Shown here piece by piece: positions 34,257 to 42,228 of a DNA stretch of 64,000 bases. The notes under the pieces were generated by a model that worked only from the letters and a program-made list of their open reading frames with translations, was not told the DNA's origin and searched no databases. The position numbers were made by a program, and so were the translations under genes. The DNA lies in NCBI GenBank assembly GCA_016704565.1, contig JADIZV010000001.1, positions 806,001 to 870,000 on the forward strand. Direction: 5' to 3'. Every line of letters starts with the position of its first letter. Position 1 is the stretch's first letter. Source of the DNA: Candidatus Phosphoribacter baldrii (GTDB lineage Bacteria; Actinomycetota; Actinomycetes; Actinomycetales; Dermatophilaceae).

Positions 34257-34300
34257 CAGGGCGCGCGGCATACCCCCACCCGGGTATGCCGCGCGCCCTG
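34257..34300 (+). terminator. 19-bp octamer-pair terminator after the permease
   Basis: Perfect 19-bp inverted repeat (34257-34275 and 34282-34300) with a 6-nt loop. Each arm is an octamer extended to CAGGGCGCGCGGCATACCC. Placed 24 bases after the stop codon. It is the clearest case of the octamer forming a terminator. Confidence 0.75.
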
Positions 34301-34521
34301 CCATTGCGGGCGCTGCGGCGTGACCACGCTGGGTGGTCAGCGCCTCAGGTTGCGGCCACCCCACGCTCGCCCCGCCAATGCCAGCCAGCGCTCCCCGCCC
34401 GCCCCTTCCCATCCCCCTCGTCCGCGCGCCGTGGCCGAGCCGGACCCGCGTGAAAGTGAGTGTTACCACCCATTGACACGGCGCTGTTGGCGTGATTCAC
34501 AACTCGGTTAGAGTGATCGAT

Positions 34522-34541
34522 GGCCGCGTATCATCGCGGCC
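34522..34541 (+). promoter_or_regulatory. Small hairpin in the trkH leader
   Basis: GGCCGCG / CGCGGCC with a TATCAT loop, 27 bases before the trkH start. It could be an attenuator or protein-binding site. A TTGACA at 34473 and TTAGAG at 34508 are nearby promoter-like hexamers, but their spacing is not canonical as a pair. Confidence 0.4.
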
Positions 34542-34568
34542 TCGTCCTTCTCACCTACGCTCGGCGAC

Positions 34569-35918
34569 GTGCAGGGGTCCTCAGTGCTCAAGGCACTCCA
34601 ACACCCGGGTCGGCTGATCCCGGTGCTCTTCTCGATCCTGCTGACGATCGGGACGGGACTGCTGTGCCTGCCCATTTCGCGCACCAACCCGGACGAGGCT
34701 CCCAATGTGCTGGCAGCCGCGTTCACCTCGGTCTCGGCCGCGTGCATCACCGGCCTGTCAGTCGTAGACACGGCGACCTATTGGACCCCTTTCGGTCAGG
34801 GCGTCATCATGGGGCTCATCGAGGTCGGCGGGTTCGGGATCATGACCCTGGCGACCCTCATGGCCATCTTGATCAGCGGCCGACTCGGCCTGGCCCAGTC
34901 GCTGATGGCCAAGTCCGAGTCACATGCAGTCACCCTCGGTGACCTGCGCGGGATCATCATCACCGTCGGCGCCACGATGATCGGACTGCAAGCCGTCATC
35001 GCCACCTTCCTGACGATCCGCTTCTACCTCGCCTACGACTCCTCGATCGGCACAGCGATCTGGCACGGCGCCTTCCACGCGGTGTCCGCGTTCAACAACG
35101 CCGGGTTCTCGCTCTTCAGCGACAATCTCATGTCGTTCTCGGGTGACCCCTGGGTGCTCGGGCCGATCTGTATTGCCATCGTGGCTGGCGGGGTCGGTTT
35201 CCCGGTCTTCTACGAGTTGCGCAGTAGGTGGCGGCGGCCGGGTACCTGGTCGGTCCACTCCAAGGTGACGATCCTTGGCTATTTCGGCCTACTGATCATC
35301 GGCTCGGTCTTCTTCGGGGTCTCCGAGTGGAACAACCCCGGCACGCTGGGCCCAATGGGCCTCTGGGACAAGCTGATGAACTCGGTTGTCGGCGGGATCA
35401 TGCCGCGCACGGCCGGCTTCAACTCCATCGACTATGGCAAGGCCGGCGAGGAGACCTGGGCCTTCGATTCGGTGATGATGTTCATCGGTGGAGGTAGCGC
35501 GGGAACGTCCGGCGGCATCAAGGTGGGCACCTTCGTCCTGCTCGCCTTTGTGCTATGGGCCGAGATCCGCGGCGAACCCGACGTCGTCATCGGGCAACGC
35601 CGCGTCCCGTATGCCGTGCAACGCGAGGCCATCACGGTCGCTCTCATCGCAGTGGGTGTCGTCGCTCTGGGCACCCTCGGGTTGCTCATCGTGACTGATC
35701 ACCGGCTTGCCGTCGTCCTGTTCGAAGCCTGCTCGGCGTTCGGGACGACCGGACTGTCCACCGGCATCACCGCAACCCTGCCGGGGATCGGGCAGATCAT
35801 TCTCATGGCCATGATGTACATCGGCCGTGTCGGCACCATCTCGGTGGCCTCGGCGCTGGCCCTCAACACGCGACACCGTCACTACCGACTACCCGAGGAG
35901 CGACCCATCATTGGTTAG
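34569..35918 (+). CDS. Potassium uptake transmembrane subunit TrkH/KtrB
   Basis: 449-aa K+ channel-like membrane subunit with repeated M1-P-M2 units. Selectivity-filter segments SAACITGLSV, SAFNNAGFS, PRTAGFNSID and SAFGTTGLSTG each carry the conserved Gly. GTG start at 34569; GTG at 34584 is an alternative. It overlaps the following regulatory subunit gene by 8 bp. The two proteins form one uptake complex; the system is KtrAB-like in size. Confidence 0.93.
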   Translation: MQGSSVLKALQHPGRLIPVLFSILLTIGTGLLCLPISRTNPDEAPNVLAAAFTSVSAACITGLSVVDTATYWTPFGQGVIMGLIEVGGFGIMTLATLMAILISGRLGLAQSLMAKSESHAVTLGDLRGIIITVGATMIGLQAVIATFLTIRFYLAYDSSIGTAIWHGAFHAVSAFNNAGFSLFSDNLMSFSGDPWVLGPICIAIVAGGVGFPVFYELRSRWRRPGTWSVHSKVTILGYFGLLIIGSVFFGVSEWNNPGTLGPMGLWDKLMNSVVGGIMPRTAGFNSIDYGKAGEETWAFDSVMMFIGGGSAGTSGGIKVGTFVLLAFVLWAEIRGEPDVVIGQRRVPYAVQREAITVALIAVGVVALGTLGLLIVTDHRLAVVLFEACSAFGTTGLSTGITATLPGIGQIILMAMMYIGRVGTISVASALALNTRHRHYRLPEERPIIG

Positions 35919-36618
35919 CAACCCGTTCCGCCGCGACGACGCCAACCCGCCGGTAGTCATCATCGGGCTGGGCCGGTTCGGCGTGGCCACCGCGCGCTCC
36001 CTGGTCGCCATGGGCCAAGAAGTGCTGGCCGTCGACAATGATCCCGTGCTCGTGCAGCGTTTCGCCGACGAACTCACCCACTGCGTCCAGGCCGACGCCA
36101 CCGACCGTGATGCGCTGGAGCAGTTGGGGATCGAATCGTTCGAGAAGGCCGTCGTCGGCATCTCCAACAACGTCGAGTCCAGCGTCATGACGGCGCTGGC
36201 GCTCGTCGACTACGGGATTCCCGATATCTGGGCCAAGGCCAGCACCAAGACCCAGGGCCGCATCCTCGAGCGGCTCGGCGTCCACCACGTCGTCTACCCC
36301 GAGCGCGCCATGGGCGAGCAGGTCGCCCACATGATCGTCGGCGGGATGACCCAATACCTCGAGTTCGACGACGACTTCGCCATCGCCCGCACCATGGCCC
36401 CCGGCGATCAGTGGGGCAAGACCTTCGCCGAGACCGGGGTGCGCGCCAAGTACGGCGTCACCATCGTCGGCCTCAAGCGGATCGGTGAGGACTTCATCTA
36501 CGCCCGTCCCGAGACGATGGTCCAGCCGCAGGACGAACTGGTCGTCTCCGGCCCGACGAAGAACGTCGAGCACTTCTGCGCGCTGAGCAAGCCCAAGATC
36601 ACCCGTCACCACCACTGA
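35911..36618 (+). CDS. Potassium uptake regulatory subunit TrkA/KtrA
   Basis: Cytosolic RCK protein, 235 aa, that gates the TrkH-like channel by nucleotide binding. N-terminal Rossmann motif VVIIGLGRFGVATA with the acidic residue VDND at the end of strand 2, then a TrkA_C domain. I chose TTG at 35911 because GAGGAG lies 12 bases upstream and it overlaps the trkH stop; the frame is open back to 35827. Ends in a nested hairpin. Confidence 0.92.
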   Translation: MVSNPFRRDDANPPVVIIGLGRFGVATARSLVAMGQEVLAVDNDPVLVQRFADELTHCVQADATDRDALEQLGIESFEKAVVGISNNVESSVMTALALVDYGIPDIWAKASTKTQGRILERLGVHHVVYPERAMGEQVAHMIVGGMTQYLEFDDDFAIARTMAPGDQWGKTFAETGVRAKYGVTIVGLKRIGEDFIYARPETMVQPQDELVVSGPTKNVEHFCALSKPKITRHHH

Positions 36619-36634
36619 CCGAGGACTCCCCGGC

Positions 36635-36701
36635 CGGTATGCCGTGCGCCTACCAACCCGGGTAGGCGCACATCGTTGTGCAGCCGGAGCACGGCATACC
36701 G
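36635..36701 (+). terminator. Nested octamer-pair terminator after trkA
   Basis: Outer 13-bp arms CGGTATGCCGTGC (36635-36647) and GCACGGCATACCG (36689-36701) and an inner 10-bp stem TGCGCCTACC / GGTAGGCGCA (36645-36670). These are alternative or stacked hairpins. 16 bases after the trkA stop. The rest of the gap to 36886 shows no gene. Confidence 0.65.
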
Positions 36702-36885
36702 GGGCGGGTTGCCGGGCCAGAACAGTCGGGAGCGGTGGCCTCCTGGGGGCTATCGTGTGAGATCCGTCGCGATCGAAGCGCTTATATGACGGATTCGGGA
36801 CCTCTGGCCCATGGCGGCTCCGGCGTGGAGTTACTCTTGAGTAGTGGGGATGGCACTAGCGCAGCAGCCTCGGGGAGGCGATGTA

Positions 36886-37305
36886 ATGACCAGCCCGGTG
36901 ACAGTGCTCACCGAGCCGGAGTGCTGGGACTTGCTCCGGGACCAGGAGCTCGGGCGGTTGGCGTTCCGCCACGGCGAGGGTCTGCAGATCCTCCCGATCA
37001 ACTATGCCGTCGCGGGGGAGCACATCGTCTTCCGGACCGCCGACGGCACGAAGTTCAGCGACCTCATGGACGATGCGGACGTCGCCTTCGAGGTCGACTC
37101 CAGTTCCCACGAGCTCGCCGAGAGCGTCGTATGCCGTGGCGTCGTCGTCGAGCTGCACGGCGAGCAGGCGTTGATGACCGACCAACTGCGCCTGCGGCCG
37201 TGGGTCGCCACCCGCAAGACCCACGTCATGGCCATCCGGGTCAGCGAGATCTCCGGGCGGCGATTCCACCTGACCAAGCCGTGGGAGCACATGCTCCCGG
37301 ACTGA
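36886..37305 (+). CDS. Pyridoxamine 5'-phosphate oxidase-fold protein
   Basis: 139-aa flavin-binding split-barrel protein: LGRLAFRHGEGLQILPINYAVAGEHIVFRT is the family core, followed by VAFEVD and a C-terminal GRRF. Such proteins often bind FMN or F420 as reductases or nitroreductases; activity is not assignable. ATG at 36886 after GGGGAGGCG. It is adjacent and convergent to a damaged Crp-type gene, a pairing seen elsewhere with redox or dormancy regulators (inference). Confidence 0.82.
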   Translation: MTSPVTVLTEPECWDLLRDQELGRLAFRHGEGLQILPINYAVAGEHIVFRTADGTKFSDLMDDADVAFEVDSSSHELAESVVCRGVVVELHGEQALMTDQLRLRPWVATRKTHVMAIRVSEISGRRFHLTKPWEHMLPD

Positions 37306-37329
37306 CGGGAGGCAGGTGCGCGAGCGCGG

Positions 37330-38090
37330 TCAGGCGCTGAAGTCCTCTTCGGCCGGGCCAGCCCGCTTGGCGATCCGGTTGATCCCGACGGCCGTCACGC
37401 CGACATAGCTGGCGATGTCCCGTTGGGTCACCAGGCCAAGCAGGTCGTTGTCGTCCTCAAGGACCGGCGATACCGCTCCTCCGGATTGAGGGTGAGCAGT
37501 TCGCGCTCGCGGCGTTCTTTGATCGCTGCGTGCAGCAGGGCGGCGTTGGCGACGGCCACTCCCCACTCGGCATGCCGACCCATCATGTCTTCCAACACGC
37601 GGAAGTCCAGGCGCTCCAACTCGCAGCCCTGCAGGACGGTTGCGCGAGTCCGGCTCTGGTCAAGTCCGCTCAGCGCTCTGGCCTTGACCATGGTCGGCGG
37701 CAGGGAGGACACCCGTTTCAACCCTTGTGGGCTCAGGCCGAGCAGACTCGCGACCATGTCCGGCGGTCGGCAGAAGGAGATGATCGACTCTCGGTCTTTG
37801 GCCCCGAAGGTCGAGATCTTCATCGTCCCCTTGCGGACGAGGTACATGTAGTTGTGCGGTTCCCCGATGTCGAACAGCACGTGACCAGGGCGCAACCTGA
37901 TCACGTCTATGCCCGCGACGACCTCGTCGATACCTGGAAGCTCGCGCCCCGCGAGCATTCCGAGGTAGTACTTGAACCACGCCCCCTCCCCGGGGGTTTG
38001 CGGCGTGGTAGGCACCCACATCTCCGTCAGTGGTTGGGATCGAGCCGGTGCTGACCCGATATTTGTTGACACCTCTGACGTTAACACCAA
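37330..38090 (-). pseudogene. Crp/Fnr-family regulator (copy 2), frameshifted
   Basis: The upstream frame encodes the cyclic-nucleotide-binding domain (RPGHVLFDIGEPHNYMYLVRKGTMKI) up to LNPEERYRR and then runs into nonsense ending TTTTCLAW. The wanted continuation FLEDDNDLLGLVTQRDIASYVGVTAVGINRIAKR is in another frame. A single base missing at about 37461-37465 explains it (GGACC where GGAACC is expected on the plus strand). The helix-turn-helix matches copy 1 at 29253. Start codon unclear: TTG at 38090 or a later one. It is either a true pseudogene or an assembly indel. Confidence 0.8.
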
Positions 38091-38123
38091 ACCCTGGGCG
38101 AGATTTCACCATTCAATGAAAAG

Positions 38124-38161
38124 TCCGATGCCCCGCCCGGGAGGTCGGGCGGGGCATCGGA
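38124..38161 (-). terminator. Strong terminator of the 11-residue-repeat gene
   Basis: Perfect 16-bp stem TCCGATGCCCCGCCCG / CGGGCGGGGCATCGGA (38124-38139, 38146-38161) with a 6-nt loop. On the minus strand it is followed by ACTTTTCATT. It terminates the gene ending at 38179. Confidence 0.88.
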
Positions 38162-38178
38162 TTAACGGTGGTGAGTTC

Positions 38179-39558
38179 TCAATCCTTGAGGTCGGAACCC
38201 TTTGTCGCGTCGTCGATGGCGGCCGCGCTCGCCTGGGTGTCGGCGTCGTCGGTTCCCTCGTCCTGGGCGTCTGCCAGGGTCTCGTTGACGGCCTCGATGG
38301 GGGCGTCTGCGGTGGCCTGGCCGTCGGCCGTCGAGGCGTCGTCCGCCTCGTCGAGGACCTCGTCCGCCGCGGCTTCGACCAGGTCGGCCGGCTCGGCTCG
38401 GTCGGCTGGGTCGGCCGGCTCGGCCGGGGCTTCGGGAGCAACCTCGGGCTGCATGGCGTCCGTGGACTCAGGAGCGTCCATGGCCTCAAGGACGTCTGTG
38501 GTCGCCGCCGCGGCGGCTGGGGCCGCCTCAGCTGCGGCGGCCGCTTCGGCCTTGTCGCGCACCAGGTCGAACGTCGAGGCCCGACCGGACGACGGCGGCA
38601 GGTATGCCGTCTCCGTCACCGGCGCGGCCCACGGGTCATCCTTCGGCTTGCGGGACATGACGACCGCCACGGCGGCCGCTGCTGCCGCACCGATGCCAAA
38701 GACCAACAGCGCGCCGCCCTTCTTGCGCGACTTCTTGCCCTTGCCGGGGCCGGCGGCAACTGGTGCACCGACCGACGACGAGTCTGCGTCGGACACCGCC
38801 TCGCTGACCGCATCGCTCACCGCCGCAAAGGCCTGGGGCGCTGCGGACGCCAACTCGCGCTTGGCCGTGCCGGCCGCTGCCGCGACCGCAGCAATGGCGG
38901 CCGACACCTTGGGCAACAGATCCTCGACCAGCGTGTCGCGCGCCTGGTCGACCCGAGGGCCGAGGTCCTCGACGGCCTGCTGCAGTCGCGGAGCGGCGAC
39001 CTCGACATGGGGGCGAGCCCAGTCCTTGCCTGCCTCGGCAGCCTCCTTGGCGCGCTCGGTCACCGGCGCGGCCGCGTCTCGGGCGCGATCGGCATACGGG
39101 GCCGCAGCGTCCTTGGCGCGGTCGGCGAGTGGCGCGGCGACCTCGCGGGCACGGTCGGCGAGTGGCGCGGCGACCTCGCGGGCACGGTCGGCGAGTGGCG
39201 CGGCGACCTCGCGGGCACGGTCCGCCAATGGCGTGGCAACCTCCCGGGCGCGTTCCGCCACTGCGGCCGCGGCGGGGGCGGCCTTCTCGCGAGCGGCTGC
39301 CGCCTTCTGCCGAGCCAGCGGTCCATAGGTGCGGGCAGCTTCGGCGGCGGCAGCCGCTGCGGCCGTGGCCATCCGGCCGGCCACGGGGGCATAGGTACGA
39401 GCGGTCGACCGGCCCCGTTCGGCTGCCGGGCCCATCGACTCCCGCCAGGCCGCCAGCGTCCCGAAGACGGTCCCGTCGCCCCGCTCGGCTCGCCGGGCGG
39501 CCACCCGCCCGAACACCGAGTGGTCCTGTGCCTTCTCCCTGCGTCGCTTCCGGAACAC
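38179..39558 (-). CDS. Ala-rich membrane protein with 11-residue repeats
   Basis: 459 aa, unrecognised. After a basic N-terminus, residues about 95-175 consist of consecutive 11-mers of the type REVAAPLADRA. Amphipathic 11-mer repeats of this kind occur in LEA and apolipoprotein-like proteins. Then comes a long helical Ala-rich stretch, a Lys/Gly-rich segment GKGKKSRKKGG, one transmembrane helix (ALLVFGIGAAAAAAVAVVM) and a very acidic Ala/Asp/Glu tail of about 120 residues. The repeat is a 33-bp tandem at DNA level (39123-39240), so copy number may vary. It may be a membrane-anchored structural or stress protein. Codon bias looks coding. Confidence 0.72.
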   Translation of the reverse strand: MFRKRRREKAQDHSVFGRVAARRAERGDGTVFGTLAAWRESMGPAAERGRSTARTYAPVAGRMATAAAAAAAEAARTYGPLARQKAAAAREKAAPAAAAVAERAREVATPLADRAREVAAPLADRAREVAAPLADRAREVAAPLADRAKDAAAPYADRARDAAAPVTERAKEAAEAGKDWARPHVEVAAPRLQQAVEDLGPRVDQARDTLVEDLLPKVSAAIAAVAAAAGTAKRELASAAPQAFAAVSDAVSEAVSDADSSSVGAPVAAGPGKGKKSRKKGGALLVFGIGAAAAAAVAVVMSRKPKDDPWAAPVTETAYLPPSSGRASTFDLVRDKAEAAAAAEAAPAAAAATTDVLEAMDAPESTDAMQPEVAPEAPAEPADPADRAEPADLVEAAADEVLDEADDASTADGQATADAPIEAVNETLADAQDEGTDDADTQASAAAIDDATKGSDLKD

Positions 39559-39702
39559 CGGATCCTCCTGGAGTCGTCGTCCTCGATCGTGGTCCGGACC
39601 CGTCCTGCGCGCCCTCGCCAGACCGCCCGGTTCAGTGGTCCCATCCTGCCTTGTTTCCAGCCGCTGTCACGCCCGGGCCCCCACCGGATTGCTGCCCAAG
39701 AA

Positions 39703-39935
39703 CCTCACACCCGCGAGCGTTCTCCGGCCGCCTCCCCCGATGTGGCCCGACTTCCTCACACCCGCCGGTGTTCTCGCTGGTCCGGGCCCGGATCTGGCTG
39801 GACTTCCTCACACTCGCCGGTGTTGTCGGGGGTTCGGGGTCGGATCCAGCCCGACTTCCTCACACTCGCCGGTGTTGTCGGGGGTTCGGGGTCGGATCCA
39901 GCCCGACTCCCTCACACCCGCCGGTGTTCTCGCTG
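39703..39935. repeat. 52-bp-period dispersed repeat, locus B (inverted)
   Basis: Five units with CCTCACAC(C/T)CGCCGGTGTT(C/G)TC starting at 39703, 39754, 39806, 39858 and 39910 (periods 51, 52, 52, 52). Between cores are spacers of about 25 bp, two of them identical. The core is the reverse complement of the 32.5-kb elements. The 486-bp gap 39559-40044 holds this array and an octamer pair (40006, 40021) in the cyclophilin leader, and no gene. Confidence 0.88.
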
Positions 39936-40044
39936 GTCGGGTTCCGGTGAAGTCGCGGTAGGCCCGGCCCACCGACCCCAGTGGTCGACGCACCCACCCG
40001 GGCGTGCGGCATACCAGCCCGTATGCCGTGCGAGGATGTCCGCC

Positions 40045-40566
40045 ATGAAGGCAACCTTGCACACCAACCACGGCGACATCGCCGTCACCCTCTTCCCCAA
40101 CGAGGCACCCAAGACGGTCGCCAACTTCGTGGGGCTCGCCACCGGCGAGAAGGACTACCGCGACGACGCGAAGCGGACCAACCCGACCAAGTTCTACGAC
40201 GGGCTGGTCTTCCACCGGATCATCGCCGGCTTCATGATCCAGGGCGGTTGCCCGCTGGGTCAGGGCTACGGCGGCCCGGGCTACACCTTCGACGACGAGC
40301 CGCACCCCGACAAGACGTTCGACCGGCCCTACCTGTTGGCCATGGCCAACGCCGGCAAGCGAATGGGCAAGGGCACCAACGGATCGCAGTTCTTCATCAC
40401 GGTCTCGACCCCGGGCTACCTCAACTTCAAGCACACGATCTTCGGCGAGGTCTCCGACGCCCCGAGCCGCGCGGTCGTCGACGCCATCGCCACCGTTCGC
40501 ACCGACCGCAACGACCGGCCGCTCGAGCCCGTCGTCATCGAGTCGGTCACGGTCGACGCTGACTGA
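40045..40566 (+). CDS. Peptidyl-prolyl cis-trans isomerase (cyclophilin)
   Basis: Cytosolic prolyl isomerase of 173 aa. FHRIIAGFMIQGGCP and GTNGSQFFIT hold the catalytic Arg and Phe residues; the N-terminus KATLHTNHGDIAVTLFPNEAPKTVANFV is canonical. A very long open frame continues back to 37972, but that part has no protein character and runs through the 52-bp repeats. I start at ATG 40045 after GAGGA. No signal peptide. Confidence 0.95.
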   Translation: MKATLHTNHGDIAVTLFPNEAPKTVANFVGLATGEKDYRDDAKRTNPTKFYDGLVFHRIIAGFMIQGGCPLGQGYGGPGYTFDDEPHPDKTFDRPYLLAMANAGKRMGKGTNGSQFFITVSTPGYLNFKHTIFGEVSDAPSRAVVDAIATVRTDRNDRPLEPVVIESVTVDAD

Positions 40567-40614
40567 CCCCGAGCGGGTGGCGAGGGGCGTGACCGAGGTG
40601 AGCGGGCGGCATAC

Positions 40615-41523
40615 ATGAGTGAACCGACCCTGCCCGCCACGAGCGGTGAGCCGGTCGCGCGACCCGTCTGCCCGCGCCACCCCGACCGGGAGTCCTACGT
40701 CACCTGCCAGCGGTGTCGCCGGCCGGTCTGCCCCGAGTGCCAGCGGCCCGCACCCGTGGGCGTCCAGTGCGTCGACTGCGTCCGCGAGGCAGCGCGCACC
40801 GCACGGCCGACGCGCACCACGTTCGGCGGGCGCACCAGCGACGGCAACCCGCTGGTCACCAAGGCGCTCATCGCCGCCTGCGTCCTCATGTATGCCGTGC
40901 AGCTCGCCCGCCCCGGCACCACCGGTGATCTCGCCTTCGCGCCGATCGTGGGCTGGGAGCAGCCATGGCGGGCGATCACGGCGGCGTTCCTGCACAGCCC
41001 GCAGATGCCGCTGCACCTGGCGCTGAACATGCTCTGGCTCTGGCAGATCGGACCGTATCTGGAGAGCCTGCTGGGCCGGGCCCGGTTCCTCGCGCTCTAT
41101 CTCGTGTCGGCGATCGGCGGCTCGGCGGCAGTCCTGCTGTTGGCCACGGCCCCGCGCCGGCTGGTCACTGCGGCCGAGGCGAGCCAGTACTCCTCCTGGG
41201 CGGTCAGTGTCGTGGGCGCCTCGGGAGCGGTCTTCGGGCTGTTCGGCGCGCTGTTGGTGCTCAACCGTAAGCTCGGCCGGTCATCGGGACCGCTCTATGG
41301 CGTGCTGGCGGTCAACGCCATCTTCGGGTTCCTCTACCCGGGGATTTCCTGGCAGGCCCACCTGGGTGGGTTGGTCACCGGCGCGGCCGTGGCCGGGGTG
41401 TTCGCCTTGCTGGCCAATCGCGACCGGCGCTCCTGGCAATGGCCCGCTTTGGCGCTCGTGCTGGTGCTGATCGTCGCGGCGATGGTCCTCGACTACTCCA
41501 GCGTGCCGGACGTCTATCGCTGA
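40615..41523 (+). CDS. Rhomboid-family intramembrane serine protease
   Basis: 302 aa. N-terminal zinc-finger-like region with paired Cys (CPRHP, CQRC, CPEC, CVDC), then six transmembrane helices. Catalytic Ser lies in VGASGAVFG and His in WQAHLGG; HLALNML has the conserved His/Asn of helix 2. Substrates unknown. Placed between cyclophilin and crgA as in many actinobacteria. ATG at 40615 overlaps the end of an octamer at 40607. Confidence 0.92.
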   Translation: MSEPTLPATSGEPVARPVCPRHPDRESYVTCQRCRRPVCPECQRPAPVGVQCVDCVREAARTARPTRTTFGGRTSDGNPLVTKALIAACVLMYAVQLARPGTTGDLAFAPIVGWEQPWRAITAAFLHSPQMPLHLALNMLWLWQIGPYLESLLGRARFLALYLVSAIGGSAAVLLLATAPRRLVTAAEASQYSSWAVSVVGASGAVFGLFGALLVLNRKLGRSSGPLYGVLAVNAIFGFLYPGISWQAHLGGLVTGAAVAGVFALLANRDRRSWQWPALALVLVLIVAAMVLDYSSVPDVYR

Positions 41524-41661
41524 TCCCGCTGCCCGCGGGCCGCGGCGCCTCCCTTCCGTGACCCGCGGGCGCCTGACTGCCGCTACTGGCGGCGTGGGGG
41601 CTCGGAACTCCCGGCGTCTGCTCCCCGGAACCTGTGGCGTCGGGTTTCCGTTGGACCTGGC

Positions 41662-42105
41662 ATGGAACGGCGACCTGCGTCAGGCACTCGTGCCAGGACC
41701 GCTGCCGTCAGAACTGTGCTGGCCGCTGCGGTGGCGGCCATTTCGGCCTGGATGCTGGCCTGGTTCACCACGCAGATCCTCACCTCCCCCGGGTTCTCGC
41801 TCGGATTCGACCCGTCCGCGGTGTCGGCCGGCTTCGCCGCCAACACCGCCGCCGGCTTCGCCGCCAACACCGCCGCCAGCAGCGTCGCCGGCACCGCCGC
41901 CGGGATGGTTCTCGCCGTGCTCGGCGCTGTCCTGGTCACCCTCGCCCGGGAAGCCCGGCGTCAACTCGTCATCGGCGATCCCCGCAGCCAGACGGTCCCC
42001 GTTCGGGCGCGAGCGCGCACGGCATACGAGCAGGCTCCCAGCCCTTCGGACCCGGACGCGCCGGGCGTCGCCAGACCCCGCGCACCCGGTGGGCTGCACG
42101 GCTGA
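41662..42105 (+). CDS. Small membrane protein upstream of the second YidC
   Basis: 147 aa, not recognised. Two hydrophobic segments (VLAAAVAAISAWMLAWFTTQIL and GTAAGMVLAVLGAVLVTLA) flank an Ala/Asn-rich loop with the duplicated GFAANTAA. A basic and proline-rich C-terminus follows. An in-frame octamer (42019, Ala-Tyr) and position 123 bp before the YidC paralogue support it as real. ATG at 41662 lacks a strong ribosome-binding site. It may function with the insertase; this is inference from adjacency. Confidence 0.55.
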   Translation: MERRPASGTRARTAAVRTVLAAAVAAISAWMLAWFTTQILTSPGFSLGFDPSAVSAGFAANTAAGFAANTAASSVAGTAAGMVLAVLGAVLVTLAREARRQLVIGDPRSQTVPVRARARTAYEQAPSPSDPDAPGVARPRAPGGLHG

Positions 42106-42228
42106 GCCTGCCCGACCGACGACGACCCTCGACTGACTCGTCCCGCCCGCCCGGGCTCGGCCGGGGGCACGCGCGCTGCGCGTGCCCCCGTTCGGTTCCC
42201 CGCCCCCGCGAGCCTGCGAGAGAGTCCC

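Noticed and set aside
32775..34469. 564-codon minus-strand open frame opposite the permease.
   Set aside because: Antisense shadow with His/Asp/Arg-rich composition typical of such frames.
39703..39935. The regular 52-bp array looks at first like a small CRISPR (repeat about 26, spacer about 26).
   Set aside because: Two spacers are identical, repeats vary at several positions, the same element occurs at 32.5 kb inverted, and no cas genes are present.
37972..40044. Long open frame (691 codons) upstream of and in frame with the cyclophilin.
   Set aside because: It lies antisense to the 11-residue-repeat gene and runs through terminator and 52-bp repeats; only the part from 40045 has protein family features.
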